Below, piece after piece: positions 34,672 to 43,540 of a DNA stretch of 64,000 bases (position 1 is its first letter; each line of letters begins with the position of its first letter). A program made the position numbers and the translations under genes. This DNA is from Verrucomicrobiota bacterium (GTDB taxonomy: Bacteria > Verrucomicrobiota > Kiritimatiellia > CAIQIC01 > JAGNIJ01): assembly GCA_022710725.1 (NCBI GenBank), contig JAKLGK010000005.1:361684-425683 (forward strand), read 5' to 3'. The notes beneath the pieces are model-generated. The model did no database searches, had not been told where the DNA came from, and saw nothing but the letters and a program-made list of their open reading frames with translations.

Positions 34672-35163
34672 ATGGCCATACTGACCGCACCCAAGTCCGC
34701 GCAGATGTTCGAAACGGGCGAACTCGCCCCGAAGGGGACGTACATCGCCACGTGCCTGGACGTGAAGGACCAGTTCGGCGTCGAGCGCCGGAAGTACCAG
34801 TCCGAGGAGATGGAGAAGGTCGATCTGACCGGCTTTCTCTTCGGGTTCCGGGACAAGGCGGGGAAGGCGTTCAAAGTCGCCTCCCGGTCCTTCAGGATCA
34901 GCGGGAACGAGAAGAGCAGCCTCTTCGCGTTCCTGAAAGCCTGGCTCGGTGAGCCGCCGAGGATGGGCTGGGATTACATGGAGATGAAAGGCCGCAAGGC
35001 CCTGATCACCGTGGAGCACGTCCCGTCCACGCGCAACCCCGGCCAGGTTTTCGCCGGTATCGCCTCGATCAGCCCGGTGCCCGATGGGTTCCAGGCCCCG
35101 CCGCCCGCGGCCCCGAAGCCGCCGGCGCCCCCCGCCGAGTCCGACGACGTCGTGCCGTTCTGA
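34672..35163 (+). CDS. Probable single-stranded-DNA-binding protein
   Basis: 163 residues, ATG after AAGGAGATGCAGCC. The main part is beta-rich (GTYIATCLDVKDQF, AFKVASRSFRIS, KALITVEHVPS) and the C-terminus is a Pro/Ala linker ending in ESDDVVPF. This mimics the acidic hydrophobic tip of SSB proteins (DDDIPF) that recruits replication enzymes. The body is not an obvious classical SSB sequence, so assignment rests on the tail, the beta pattern and the position among polymerase, nuclease and primase genes. Confidence 0.5.
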   Translation: MAILTAPKSAQMFETGELAPKGTYIATCLDVKDQFGVERRKYQSEEMEKVDLTGFLFGFRDKAGKAFKVASRSFRISGNEKSSLFAFLKAWLGEPPRMGWDYMEMKGRKALITVEHVPSTRNPGQVFAGIASISPVPDGFQAPPPAAPKPPAPPAESDDVVPF

Positions 35164-35219
35164 ACCGCAAACCAAGGGGCGGGGGCCCGCGGGGGCTCCC
35201 GCCCCGGGAGGACACGATC

Positions 35220-36029
35220 ATGGCCATCCTGACCAAAGGCAAACAGCCCGCCGCCGCGCACTGGTACACCACCGACGGTCGCCCGGCGCACGAGCAGTTC
35301 CGTAACGATGATCGCGGCACCCGGCCGACCACGATCCGGGATGCGAAGGCGCACCGTCTTTTCCCGAGCGTCACGTCCGTCATCGGGATCTTCGCCAAGC
35401 CGGGGCTTGAGACCTGGAAGATCAAGCAGGCGATCCTGGCCGCCGGCGAGAACCCCCGCCAGCCCGCCGAGACGCCCGAGTACTGGACCCAGCGCGTCAT
35501 GGACGCCGCCTTCGCCCAGGTCGAGGCCGCGGCCGACCTCGGCTCGGGCATCCACGAGGCGCTCGATCTGGCGATGTCCAGCGAGCCCTTCGACCCGCAG
35601 TACGCGCCCTACATCCTGCCCGTCGCGGAGTGGGTGAAGAAGACCGGCATCACGTTCACCGCGCGCGAGGTCGTGCTGGTCAACCGGGCCGAAGGCTACG
35701 CCGGCCGCGTGGACGCGCTCTTCGCGTTCGGCAAGGACGGGAAGGGGATCATCGACTGGAAGACCCGGAAGACCAAGCCGGGCGAGAAGGTCACGCCCTA
35801 CGACGGGCAGGGGATGCAGCTTGCCGCCTACGCCGCCGCCCACTACGGCGCCGAGGCCCTGCCGAAGGTTCTGGCGGCCAACGTCTACATCAGCTCGACC
35901 GAACCCGGCCGGCTGGAGGTCTGCAAACATGAAAATCTTCCTGAACTCTACGAAACGTTCCTCCACGCCTGCGCAATCTGGCGGGCGTTCAAGGGGTACG
36001 ACCCGCGTGAGCGCCGCGTCGCCGGATGA
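35220..36029 (+). CDS. RecB/Cas4-like PD-(D/E)XK exonuclease, phage type
   Basis: 269 residues. The nuclease motifs are visible in order: GSGIHEALDLAM (His), EGYAGRVDALF (Asp), GIIDWKTRKTK (Asp...Lys) and QGMQLAAYA (Gln-x3-Tyr type motif III). This is the arrangement of phage RecB-family exonucleases that process DNA ends in replication and recombination. A GC-rich hairpin (about 35176-35208) and a GGGAGGAC ribosome site precede the start. The 3' end overlaps the polymerase gene by about 23 bp. Confidence 0.72.
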   Translation: MAILTKGKQPAAAHWYTTDGRPAHEQFRNDDRGTRPTTIRDAKAHRLFPSVTSVIGIFAKPGLETWKIKQAILAAGENPRQPAETPEYWTQRVMDAAFAQVEAAADLGSGIHEALDLAMSSEPFDPQYAPYILPVAEWVKKTGITFTAREVVLVNRAEGYAGRVDALFAFGKDGKGIIDWKTRKTKPGEKVTPYDGQGMQLAAYAAAHYGAEALPKVLAANVYISSTEPGRLEVCKHENLPELYETFLHACAIWRAFKGYDPRERRVAG

Positions 36030-37764
36030 ACCTGCGGTTGCCGTGGATTTCGAGACCGAGTACTCGGCCTCCTACACGGTCCGCAAGCTGGGCCACTACG
36101 CTTACTGCGCCGACCCGCGCTTCAACGCTTATCTGGTCGCGGTCTGCGATGGTTCCACGTCCAGCGCCTGCCATCCCAGGGACTTCGACTGGCGCTCGAT
36201 CTCCGGCAAGCTGTGGATCTCCCACAACGCCGGGTTCGACAGGGTGGTGTTCCGCCGGCTGCAGGAGCAAAGGATCATCCCGGCCGACGTCGCACCCTCC
36301 CGCTGGCTCTGCACGGCAAGCCTTGCGTCCTATCTCCAGGCCCCGCGCGACCTGACCGGCGCCGCCCGTACCCTTGTCGGCCTGAACCTCGATAAGAACC
36401 CCCGCCGCCGGGCCAAGGGGCAGGATTCCCGGCAACTGACGCTGACCGCCGAGATGTCCGACTACGCCCGCGCCGATGCCGGGGCCTGCCACGCGATCTG
36501 GCGCAACCACGCCCACCGCTGGCCGGAGGCTGAACGGCGGCTGGCCGAGTTGACCATGGACATGGGCGACTATGGCCTTGCGATCAACCGCCCGGCCCTG
36601 GACGAGGCGATTGTCACGCTGGATGGGCTCCTGGTCGAAACCCTCAAAGAGATCCCCTGGTCGAAGACCCATGCCCCGACCAGCCCTATCGCCCTTGCCG
36701 AGGCTTGCACAGCCGCCGGCATCCCGGCCCCGCCGTCCACGGCCAGGACCAGCGCCGAGTTCGACTCGTGGGCCGCCGAATACGGCGAACGGTTCCCGCT
36801 GGTCCGCACCATGCAACACTACCGCCGCCTGAACCGGACCAAGGCCGTTCTCGAGGCCATGCGCACCCGGATCAAGCCGGACGGCCGCTTGGCCTACGAG
36901 CTTCTCTACTTCGGCGCGACCCAGACCGGGCGCTGGTCAGGCTCCAATGGCTGGAACGCCCAGAACCTCAACCGCGCCGACTGCGAGGGCGTGGATATCC
37001 GTCGGCTGATTGTCCCGGCCCCCGGCCACAACTTCATCATCGCGGACTATGCGCAGATCGAAGCCCGCGTGACCCTGTTCCTCGCCGGTGACACGGAGGC
37101 GCTCGAAGCCATCCGCGCCGGGCAGAGCGTCTACCAGGTCCACGCCGTCAAGACGATGGCGTGGGGTGGCCAAGACCTGAAGAAGGAGAATCCCAAGCTC
37201 TACGCCCTCGCCAAGGCCCGTGTCCTCGGCCTGGGCTTCGGCTGCGGCGCGGCCCGCTTCGTCCATGTGGCCAAGGTTCTGGGCGGGATCACTTTGAATT
37301 TCTCCGAGTCGGAACGCGTTGTCCGCGAGTATCGCCGGTCCAATTCCCTGATCGTGCAGACCTGGCGTGAGCTGGAGGCGGAGTTCCGCGCCCGCGACGG
37401 CAAGACGTACTTCATGTACCTGCCATCCGGCCGGTATCTGCGCTACTTCGACGTGGACGCCAAGTCCATGACCTGCTCCACCGTCCGCGGCGGGCACCGG
37501 GAGAAGATCTTTGGCGGCAGGCTACTTGAGAACAAGGTCCAGGCGACCGCCCGCGACATCATGGCCGCCGCCGGGCTCCGGCTGCACGACGCCGGCTACC
37601 GCGTCGTCCTCTCCGTCCACGACGAGCTTGTCGTCGAAGCCCCGGCCAACTGCCCCTTGGCCGATCCCCGCGTCATCGCGTGGATCATGTGCCAGCCCCC
37701 GCCGTGGGCCGAGGTCCTTCCTCTTTCGGTGGAGACCACTGAAGCCCAGGAGTACTGCAAATGA
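36007..37764 (+). CDS. Family A (PolA-type) phage DNA polymerase
   Basis: About 585 residues. A 3'-5' exonuclease domain comes first (VAVDFETEYSASY with the DxE pair; NAGFDRVVF; DYARADAGACHAIW), then the polymerase: LFYFGATQTGRWSG-like region (YFGATQTGRWSG), motif A DYAQIEARV, the O-helix region KARVLGLGFGCGAARF and motif C SVHDELVVEAP. It lacks a 5' nuclease domain, as usual for phage enzymes. The GTG at 36007 is chosen because an ATG at 35929 would force a 100-bp overlap with the nuclease gene. The ATGA at its end couples it to the next gene. Confidence 0.9.
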   Translation: MSAASPDEPAVAVDFETEYSASYTVRKLGHYAYCADPRFNAYLVAVCDGSTSSACHPRDFDWRSISGKLWISHNAGFDRVVFRRLQEQRIIPADVAPSRWLCTASLASYLQAPRDLTGAARTLVGLNLDKNPRRRAKGQDSRQLTLTAEMSDYARADAGACHAIWRNHAHRWPEAERRLAELTMDMGDYGLAINRPALDEAIVTLDGLLVETLKEIPWSKTHAPTSPIALAEACTAAGIPAPPSTARTSAEFDSWAAEYGERFPLVRTMQHYRRLNRTKAVLEAMRTRIKPDGRLAYELLYFGATQTGRWSGSNGWNAQNLNRADCEGVDIRRLIVPAPGHNFIIADYAQIEARVTLFLAGDTEALEAIRAGQSVYQVHAVKTMAWGGQDLKKENPKLYALAKARVLGLGFGCGAARFVHVAKVLGGITLNFSESERVVREYRRSNSLIVQTWRELEAEFRARDGKTYFMYLPSGRYLRYFDVDAKSMTCSTVRGGHREKIFGGRLLENKVQATARDIMAAAGLRLHDAGYRVVLSVHDELVVEAPANCPLADPRVIAWIMCQPPPWAEVLPLSVETTEAQEYCK

Positions 37765-38030
37765 AAAAAAGCCACTCGCTTGTTCTTCCTGCCCTCATTT
37801 CAGAAGACCAGACGCTCTATTGCCCCTTCTGCCGTGACTTCGACTACAACCACCTTGATGGACCTGTCACTACCGACAATGGCTCAGACTGGTGGGGCGA
37901 CGGTCCTGTTGTCCGCATTCCTTTCAAGTGTGAAGATGGCCACCGCTGGCTGCTGTGCATCGGGTTTCATAAAGGCAACCAGCATATTTTCGCCCAGGCA
38001 GCCAGGGTATCACGGGACAAAGTCCAATGA
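37761..38030 (+). CDS. Small zinc-ribbon-like protein
   Basis: 89 residues with CPFCRDFDYNH and a later KCEDGHRWLLCI, so one CxxC and one C..H/C group that could bind zinc. It is coupled on both sides by ATGA overlaps (polymerase stop, primase start), implying a role in the phage replication operon. No family is recognised. Confidence 0.6.
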   Translation: MKKSHSLVLPALISEDQTLYCPFCRDFDYNHLDGPVTTDNGSDWWGDGPVVRIPFKCEDGHRWLLCIGFHKGNQHIFAQAARVSRDKVQ

Positions 38031-38887
38031 GCCGCCTTTTCCCTTACAGCCGTCATACGGCTGAACTGCTGGCCGATCCGCCTGCGGCCGGCCAGGGCCG
38101 CCATATCTGGATCTTCCGCGTGGCGTCCGGGCTGCTGAAGAGCTTCAAAGCTGATTTCGTTCAGCGGTTCCTCTGCCGGCTTGCTGAAGAATACGGGTGG
38201 ACGGACCGCGACTTTGAAAGCGAAATCGTAGAAGCGGTCGCCAAGATTGAATCCAACCTTCCGATCGAACCGTCAATCAAATGGCCAGACCAGGACGATG
38301 ATGAGCGCCGCCGGCGCGCCCAAACCACTCCGCTCTTCCAGCCTACGCCTACAGGTCTTACCGCGGAGGACGTGCTCCCCCGGCTCTACAAGCCGGATGA
38401 ACTCGTTTGCATCGCGCCCGACCCGTTCCATGCAATCACCCAGCCGCTCGCCGCCGTCCTGCCGGTCGCTTCCGCAATGGCTTACATCGTCGCCAATCCC
38501 ATGCGCGCGTCCACAGGCAAAACGGCGCTTGGTCGCGAATCCGCCCGCAGCCTCGACAACGCCTGCACGCTCGAGGACCGGCGCTACCTCATCGTTGAGT
38601 TCGACCAGGGCGAACCGCTGGAAGACCAGGCCGCCGTTCTTTCCAGTCTCAACATGGCATTCATGCCGCTGGTCATGGCCGTCTATTCCGGCGGCAAGTC
38701 CATCCATGGTTGGTTTTCTGCCCGAAAGCTGCCCGCTTTTCTCAAGCAACGTTTCTTCGAACTGGCTGTGTACATCGGCGCCGACCGTTCGCTGTGGGAC
38801 CGCTCCAAGCTGGTCCGGATGCCCGGCGGGCGCCGTGAGAACGGCAAACGTCAGGACATCCTGTACTTCAATCCGGAGGTTCTGTAA
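38027..38887 (+). CDS. Archaeo-eukaryotic-type primase-like protein
   Basis: 286 residues. The C-terminal half has the primase-like pattern: RYLIVEFDQGEP (acidic residues), VYSGGKSIHGWFSA (the sxH motif with basic neighbours) and SKLVRMPGGRRENGKRQ. These features resemble AEP/PriCT-type plasmid and phage primases. It lies directly before a RepA-like ATPase, the common primase-helicase pairing. The N-terminal 100 residues are not recognised. Confidence 0.65.
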   Translation: MSRLFPYSRHTAELLADPPAAGQGRHIWIFRVASGLLKSFKADFVQRFLCRLAEEYGWTDRDFESEIVEAVAKIESNLPIEPSIKWPDQDDDERRRRAQTTPLFQPTPTGLTAEDVLPRLYKPDELVCIAPDPFHAITQPLAAVLPVASAMAYIVANPMRASTGKTALGRESARSLDNACTLEDRRYLIVEFDQGEPLEDQAAVLSSLNMAFMPLVMAVYSGGKSIHGWFSARKLPAFLKQRFFELAVYIGADRSLWDRSKLVRMPGGRRENGKRQDILYFNPEVL

Positions 38888-38890
38888 GCC

Positions 38891-39832
38891 ATGGATGCCA
38901 ACGACATCCTTCTCGAATTCCTTGAGCATGAGCCCGAAGCCTTCCGCGCCTGGCAGGACGAACATCGGCCCCGCCTTCCGGTTGCCATAACGCCGGCCCA
39001 ACTGTTGTCGTTTGTCCCGTCGGCTGACCCCGCAGAGCTGATCCCGCGCCGGTATCTCTGCAAGGGCGGCTCCCTGCTGATCGCCGGCCCTACCGGTGTC
39101 GGGAAGTCCTCGTTCCTGATGCAATTCGCCATTCATGCCACGGTGTGCCGTGACCTGTTCGGCATGCACTTCGTCCGCCCCATGAAGGTCGTCATCGTGC
39201 AGGCCGAGAATGACGAAGGCGACCTGGCCGAGTCCTTCCAAGGCGTTTTCCATTCCCTCCAGATCGGCGGGGCAGGAGTAGAGCCGCTGTCCGAATCGGA
39301 AGTGGCACTCATTCACGCCAACCTGGTCTTCTTCCGCGAAACCACACGGACCGGGGCCGACTTCGCGTCCCTGCTCAGGGAGATCGCCGCGCAGTATCAG
39401 CCGGACTTCATCCTGGTGGACCCGGCCTTTTCATACCTTGGTGCCGATGCCTCCAGCCAAAAGGACGTGTCCCTCTGGCTCCGCAACCAGATCAACCCCG
39501 TCCTGCTGGACACTGGCGTCTGCCTGCTGCTTTCCCACCACACGAACAAGCCCCTTCGCGGAAAGGACAAGAAGGATACCTGGCAGGGGCAAGATTTCGC
39601 CTACCTCGGGGCCGGATCAGCCGAGTGGGCCAACTGGGCCCGGGCCGTGATCGGCCTGCAGCGTACCCAGATCCCCGGTATCTACCTTCTGACCGCCGCC
39701 AAGCGCGGGGGCCGGCTTGGTTGGCGGGATGGCGACGACAAGTCCACCCTCGACCGTTTCATCGCCCACGCCCGCGAAGCCGGCAAGGTGTACTGGCGCG
39801 AGCCGGACCTGGCCCGAGGTCCAGACCCTTAA
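38891..39832 (+). CDS. RepA/AAA_25-like replicative helicase ATPase, probably frameshifted at its end
   Basis: 313 residues in this frame. RecA-fold ATPase with Walker A IAGPTGVGKSSF near residue 73, VVIVQAENDEGDL (Walker B-like region), ILVDPAFSYLG and LLLSHHTNKP, all standard for RepA-like hexameric helicases of phages and plasmids. It stops at 39832 shortly after the conserved KVYWREPDLA. The +1 frame then continues for 85 codons without a stop (see next entry), so the true product is probably longer by a base indel or a programmed shift. Confidence 0.75.
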   Translation: MDANDILLEFLEHEPEAFRAWQDEHRPRLPVAITPAQLLSFVPSADPAELIPRRYLCKGGSLLIAGPTGVGKSSFLMQFAIHATVCRDLFGMHFVRPMKVVIVQAENDEGDLAESFQGVFHSLQIGGAGVEPLSESEVALIHANLVFFRETTRTGADFASLLREIAAQYQPDFILVDPAFSYLGADASSQKDVSLWLRNQINPVLLDTGVCLLLSHHTNKPLRGKDKKDTWQGQDFAYLGAGSAEWANWARAVIGLQRTQIPGIYLLTAAKRGGRLGWRDGDDKSTLDRFIAHAREAGKVYWREPDLARGPDP

Positions 39833-40091
39833 CCAGAAGGGCGCCCAGGAGGGCTACAGGCGCCTCCCGGAGGTCTTCAGAGATGACCATGAGCGGGAGG
39901 CCGGACTTCCGCCCGACGAGGTCATGCGCCGCGCCAAGGAGATGGGGATTACCGCGGCGGCGACGGACGACGCACTTGCCGCCACCCGCCGCCGGTGGAT
40001 TACCGGAAAGAAGCCCAGCGCCATCGAACACGGGATTTTGGAGCGAATTGGCGAACATGTTCGCCCGGTCCAGAGGGAAATTCCGTTCTAA
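39814..40091 (+). other. Continuation of the helicase gene in the +1 frame
   Basis: Beyond the ...WREPDLA of the helicase, the +1 frame reads EVQTLNQKGAQEGYRRLPEVF, then LPPDEVMRRAKEMGITAAATDDALAATRR (in pieces: LPPDEVMRRAKEMGI, TDDALAATRR), and ends KPSAIEHGILERIGEHVRP. Composition is protein-like and helical with a possible winged-helix. No start codon with a ribosome site precedes it, so it is more likely the helicase C-terminus than a separate gene. Confidence 0.5.
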
Positions 40092-40203
40092 TGCGCTCAC
40101 TCTTAACAGGTTGCTATTTCGCCGAACATGTTCGCGAACAGGTAACGCCGTCACCGAACGAACAGCCCCTTTCCCCTTTAGGGGAAGGGCTGCTGTTCGT
40201 TCG
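40050..40203. promoter_or_regulatory. Palindrome and hairpin cluster after the replication genes
   Basis: GGCGAACATGTTCGCC (40050-40065) is a perfect 16-bp palindrome; its core CGAACATGTTCG recurs at 40123-40134 and overlaps a second palindrome TGTTCGCGAACA (40129-40140). A long hairpin follows: CGAACGAACAGC (from 40155) pairs with GCTGTTCGTTCG (to 40203), enclosing CCC...CCCC/GGGG...GGG. The shared GAAC/GTTC half-sites suggest one DNA-binding protein. It may be the phage origin or an SOS/repressor operator. Confidence 0.5.
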
Positions 40204-40224
40204 CCCTCCCGATAAAGGTCCCTG

Positions 40225-40440
40225 ATGAAAAAGAAAATCCAAATCACGGGCTGGCACCAGCCGGACGAACTCGTCGAAACATCCCGCGGCCCCATGCCGT
40301 TCGGCATCTGGCTGGAGTTGGAGCGCTGGCGCTTCACCCGGGCCGGGCACAGGGCCGCGATCATCGGGCGGTCGGATAAGCGGATAGCCCTGTTTCGTTG
40401 GCCGGTGCGCTGTCCGGTCCCTGCCCGCCAGCGGCGTTGA
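40225..40440 (+). CDS. Small phage protein of unknown function
   Basis: 71 residues (MKKKIQITGWHQPDEL...), basic, with a compact Trp-rich middle (GIWLELERWRFTRAG). No membrane span or known motif. It is the first gene after the palindrome cluster. No strong ribosome site; AAAGGT lies 8-13 bases upstream. Confidence 0.5.
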   Translation: MKKKIQITGWHQPDELVETSRGPMPFGIWLELERWRFTRAGHRAAIIGRSDKRIALFRWPVRCPVPARQRR

Positions 40441-40492
40441 CAAACCCGCGCGGCGTCCTGAAACTACCGCATCATTTTGGAGTCACGAACCC

Positions 40493-40948
40493 ATGATCAG
40501 CAACCACCGCCCCCCTGTGCCCGCCCAGCGCCCGGCCAAACCCGCTCCGCCACGCCCCCGCTACCGCGAAGACCACGAGCGCTGGACCATTCCCGAGGGC
40601 CTGCCCGACGAGGACCTGCGCGAGCTACTGATCCAGCGTATCAACGAAATCGACCAGACCAAACGTGAAATCAAGACCCAGGTCCACGAGGCCAATGTCC
40701 GCGCCCACGAGGAGGGGCTGCCCCGTGACCGCGCGTGGCAGGTCCGCGCCCAGGACAAGGACAAGCACCTGACGCGGGAGAGGGAAGAGGTCCGCCGGGT
40801 CCTGGGAGAGGTCAACGCGCGGCTGAAGCAGGGCCGGCTCGATATCGCTATCGCCAAGGCGTTTGTGGCCGTGGCCCGGAAGGAGTTGCCCCAGGAGGCG
40901 TTCGAGGGGCTGATGGGCATGGCCAGTGCGAAGGCGGGTCAGGGCTGA
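40493..40948 (+). CDS. Phage coiled-coil protein of unknown function
   Basis: 151 residues. A Pro-rich N-terminus is followed by mostly helical charged sequence (LIQRINEIDQTKREIKTQ, REREEVRRVLGEVNARLKQ) and a hydrophobic C-terminal helix (ELPQEAFEGLMGMA). TTTGGAG lies upstream of the ATG. No family is recognised. It is the last GC-rich gene before an AT-rich cargo region starts at about 41030. Confidence 0.55.
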   Translation: MISNHRPPVPAQRPAKPAPPRPRYREDHERWTIPEGLPDEDLRELLIQRINEIDQTKREIKTQVHEANVRAHEEGLPRDRAWQVRAQDKDKHLTREREEVRRVLGEVNARLKQGRLDIAIAKAFVAVARKELPQEAFEGLMGMASAKAGQG

Positions 40949-41132
40949 TGGCCCGCATTTCTCTTTGCCCGGAGCTGAAGCGCGGCTATCATCCGATTCA
41001 TGGCGGTTCGTTGTGAGGGGGGGACGAGATGCCACATGGCGTTAGTCAGTGGAATCATGGTTACCCTGAAATGGTTCCAGCAAGGTCTTTGTGGAGGAAG
41101 AATTACCTCTTTATCCCAAGATTACGGGTCCA

Positions 41133-41161
41133 TTAACACTTAGCTATTACATAGATAATTG
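41133..41161 (+). promoter_or_regulatory. Promoter of the HYR lipoprotein gene
   Basis: TTAACA (41133-41138), 17-bp spacer, TAATTG (41156-41161), in a locally AT-rich stretch 41 bp before the start codon. Confidence 0.4.
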
Positions 41162-41202
41162 TGTTTGTTTATTCATGGGTGGAGGGAAGGGGAGGCTGCA
41201 AA

Positions 41203-43491
41203 ATGAACAAATATCGTCGTCTCTTGGGATATGTATTGGCGCTTTTGCTGGCTTGCTTCACAACCCTTATTACGTCATGTCATTTAATATTTCCGTTGCA
41301 GCCGCCGGATCCGGGTAAGCCGTATTGCCAAGCGAAATACATATGCACGACACCAATTGAATTATACCCCATCTCTGTTCTGGACAATTGCGATGTACAG
41401 GTCATTTCGCCAAGCGACTATAGTGTCGAGCTTTTACAGAATCTCCGAATAGGCGGGAAACACGGAGTGTTTATTGACCAGGATAGCTCCGACAACTGGC
41501 GGGTTCTTAACCTTTCTGACGACTGGCTGGGCGCTTGTTTCTGCGTACGGCCGAAACTGTCAGACAATATCAGCGAGGAGAGCGAACAGGTTAAAATCAG
41601 TGTTCGAGGTGCGGCTTGGATTTACGTGGCATATGATGCACGCGCAAATCCAGTTCCGGGATGGCTTATTGCAGAATGGACCAAAACCGATGATTTGTAC
41701 GCCCCACCCGAAAATCATCGCCCTTATATAGATTTAACATACCCAGGACCCAGCCATGTAACAATGGAGCTATGGAAATATCGCAAACCGCTTGAGGAGG
41801 GAGTTCCGCTTTTATTTCCAGGAAATCAATACTGTCCTCCGAACACACCGAGTCCTGAATGGAAAGACCGAGATGGCAGCGTCATGCTACCAGACAGCGC
41901 GCTTCCTTACCTGATTATTGTCCAGCCATTGCGGAGTGTTCGTTGCGAAGATCAATTAACGATGTCTATGCCTTGGTCGGCGCATGTATTCAATGACTTT
42001 TCTACTGAGTGTGAATGCTACAAAACGCAGCAGGAAAAAATCGATAACGCATCGGCGTATGAAGACAAGCTCAGGCAAGAGGCTGAGCAAGAGTGTGAAG
42101 GCTGGCTGAAGACGCATACGATTGATGGCGTCGAAGTGCCACCAGGGGACGGACACGACGCGTGGTCCAAGTGTTTGCGACCGGGCATTACCACGTTGAT
42201 GAAGGATGGAAAAGTCGCGACATGTAAAACTGAAGAGACTGCAAAAGAATTGGGCGTACAAGTAGTGCCGCTTTCATATTCGCTTCGATCGGAAGCGGCT
42301 TTCGATCCTAACCAACACCTTTCCACGGCGAGTATCAAATTGACCCACCCCGACTTCAGCAGGGTGATCAATCAACATCCTATAAGCGGAATGGTGCATT
42401 TCGACTGCATGACTGACAAAAAAAGCGGGTATGTACCAGAGCTGCTGATCCAGAATCTGTGCCTTAATGCGGGGAGTGTGAATACGGATGCCGGGGAATT
42501 TCGGGATATCCGAATCGGACTGCTGGCACCACTACATGCTCTGGCCAGCAGCAACATGCCCGCGCCCCGGCAGCTGTCGAGTCAATACGTAATTCCCGCA
42601 GGAAGCTTCAGTGTTGCTTTGTCGGCTGATATCGACAGCGGCACGCTCATGCGCAACGGACAAAACGTCGCCCCCCTGTATATTGATATGGATCATGTCG
42701 CGCAAACCTTCCGCTTTAAGGGCGGCCCGCTGAATACCACCGTCGAAACGAGCCGGGGCGCGATGGTGGTCGAACTGTCTGTTGACATGACAGGTGAGTT
42801 CATTAATTTTGCGCCGGAAGCTGGCGTGGCTGAACTCGAAGCCACCTATGAGGCCGGCTACGATTTGGAGACCCATCGGTGCGGCAATGCTAAGCCTGTC
42901 ATCCTGCGCGCAGATGCTTCGTACGAGATGTCAAAAGATAAACTATCCTCTCTGTCTTCAAGACACTTCCGGTGGTACGAAGACTTCCGATGCGCAACGG
43001 AAAAGTTGTGGGGTGAGGGACATCATTACACGATCCCGAAATATGAGCTTAGCCTAGGGGCCCATCATTTCACGCTGGTCGTGTGGGATGCGCACGATGT
43101 TCCAGATACCGAAGCCTTTGACGTTGTTGTGGCCGATTCCGTGCCGCCCATCTTGACGATCCCGCAGGATCGTATACAAATCTGCAGGCGCTGGGAGCTC
43201 CCGGTGCGGCTAAATCTTGGCAGAGCCGAGGCTTCCGATAACTGCTCACGCGACGTCGTAATCAAAAACGACGCGCCCGAGGTCTTCCCGGCCGGAGCCA
43301 CAGGGGTGACGTGGCGTGCCTACGACTGTCATGGAAACGTCACAGAGGCCACCCAACTCGTCTTGGTAATACAGCTGGATGGAATAAAGTCGGGTGATAT
43401 CATCCGCGCAACAGCGCACTCACTGCGCTTGGCGGTCGAAAAGATTATGGCCAGGATGATGATATGGCCCGGACCCGAGAGCGTTTTCTGA
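41203..43491 (+). CDS. Lipoprotein with C-terminal HYR-type domain
   Basis: 762 residues from ATG 41203 (GGAGGCTGCAAA upstream). The N-terminus MNKYRRLLGYVLALLLACF continues to LITSC, a lipobox-like end of a signal peptide, so the protein is probably exported and lipidated. The middle is Cys-containing and unrecognised. The C-terminal region SVPPILTIPQDRIQICRRWE with SDNCSRDVVI and AYDCHGNVTEATQLV has the layout of a HYR (hyalin repeat) Ig-like domain. Base composition is much lower in GC than the replication genes, marking it as recently acquired cargo. A surface function such as adhesion or superinfection exclusion is only a guess. Confidence 0.6.
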   Translation: MNKYRRLLGYVLALLLACFTTLITSCHLIFPLQPPDPGKPYCQAKYICTTPIELYPISVLDNCDVQVISPSDYSVELLQNLRIGGKHGVFIDQDSSDNWRVLNLSDDWLGACFCVRPKLSDNISEESEQVKISVRGAAWIYVAYDARANPVPGWLIAEWTKTDDLYAPPENHRPYIDLTYPGPSHVTMELWKYRKPLEEGVPLLFPGNQYCPPNTPSPEWKDRDGSVMLPDSALPYLIIVQPLRSVRCEDQLTMSMPWSAHVFNDFSTECECYKTQQEKIDNASAYEDKLRQEAEQECEGWLKTHTIDGVEVPPGDGHDAWSKCLRPGITTLMKDGKVATCKTEETAKELGVQVVPLSYSLRSEAAFDPNQHLSTASIKLTHPDFSRVINQHPISGMVHFDCMTDKKSGYVPELLIQNLCLNAGSVNTDAGEFRDIRIGLLAPLHALASSNMPAPRQLSSQYVIPAGSFSVALSADIDSGTLMRNGQNVAPLYIDMDHVAQTFRFKGGPLNTTVETSRGAMVVELSVDMTGEFINFAPEAGVAELEATYEAGYDLETHRCGNAKPVILRADASYEMSKDKLSSLSSRHFRWYEDFRCATEKLWGEGHHYTIPKYELSLGAHHFTLVVWDAHDVPDTEAFDVVVADSVPPILTIPQDRIQICRRWELPVRLNLGRAEASDNCSRDVVIKNDAPEVFPAGATGVTWRAYDCHGNVTEATQLVLVIQLDGIKSGDIIRATAHSLRLAVEKIMARMMIWPGPESVF

Positions 43492-43540
43492 AATCGGGAC
43501 AGGGAAGGCAATGGCTGGACGGGCGGTTCGGGGAGTCGCG

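Noticed and set aside
40948..41016. 22-codon frame overlapping the stop of the preceding phage gene (TGATGG).
   Set aside because: Too short and without features; the coupling could be chance.
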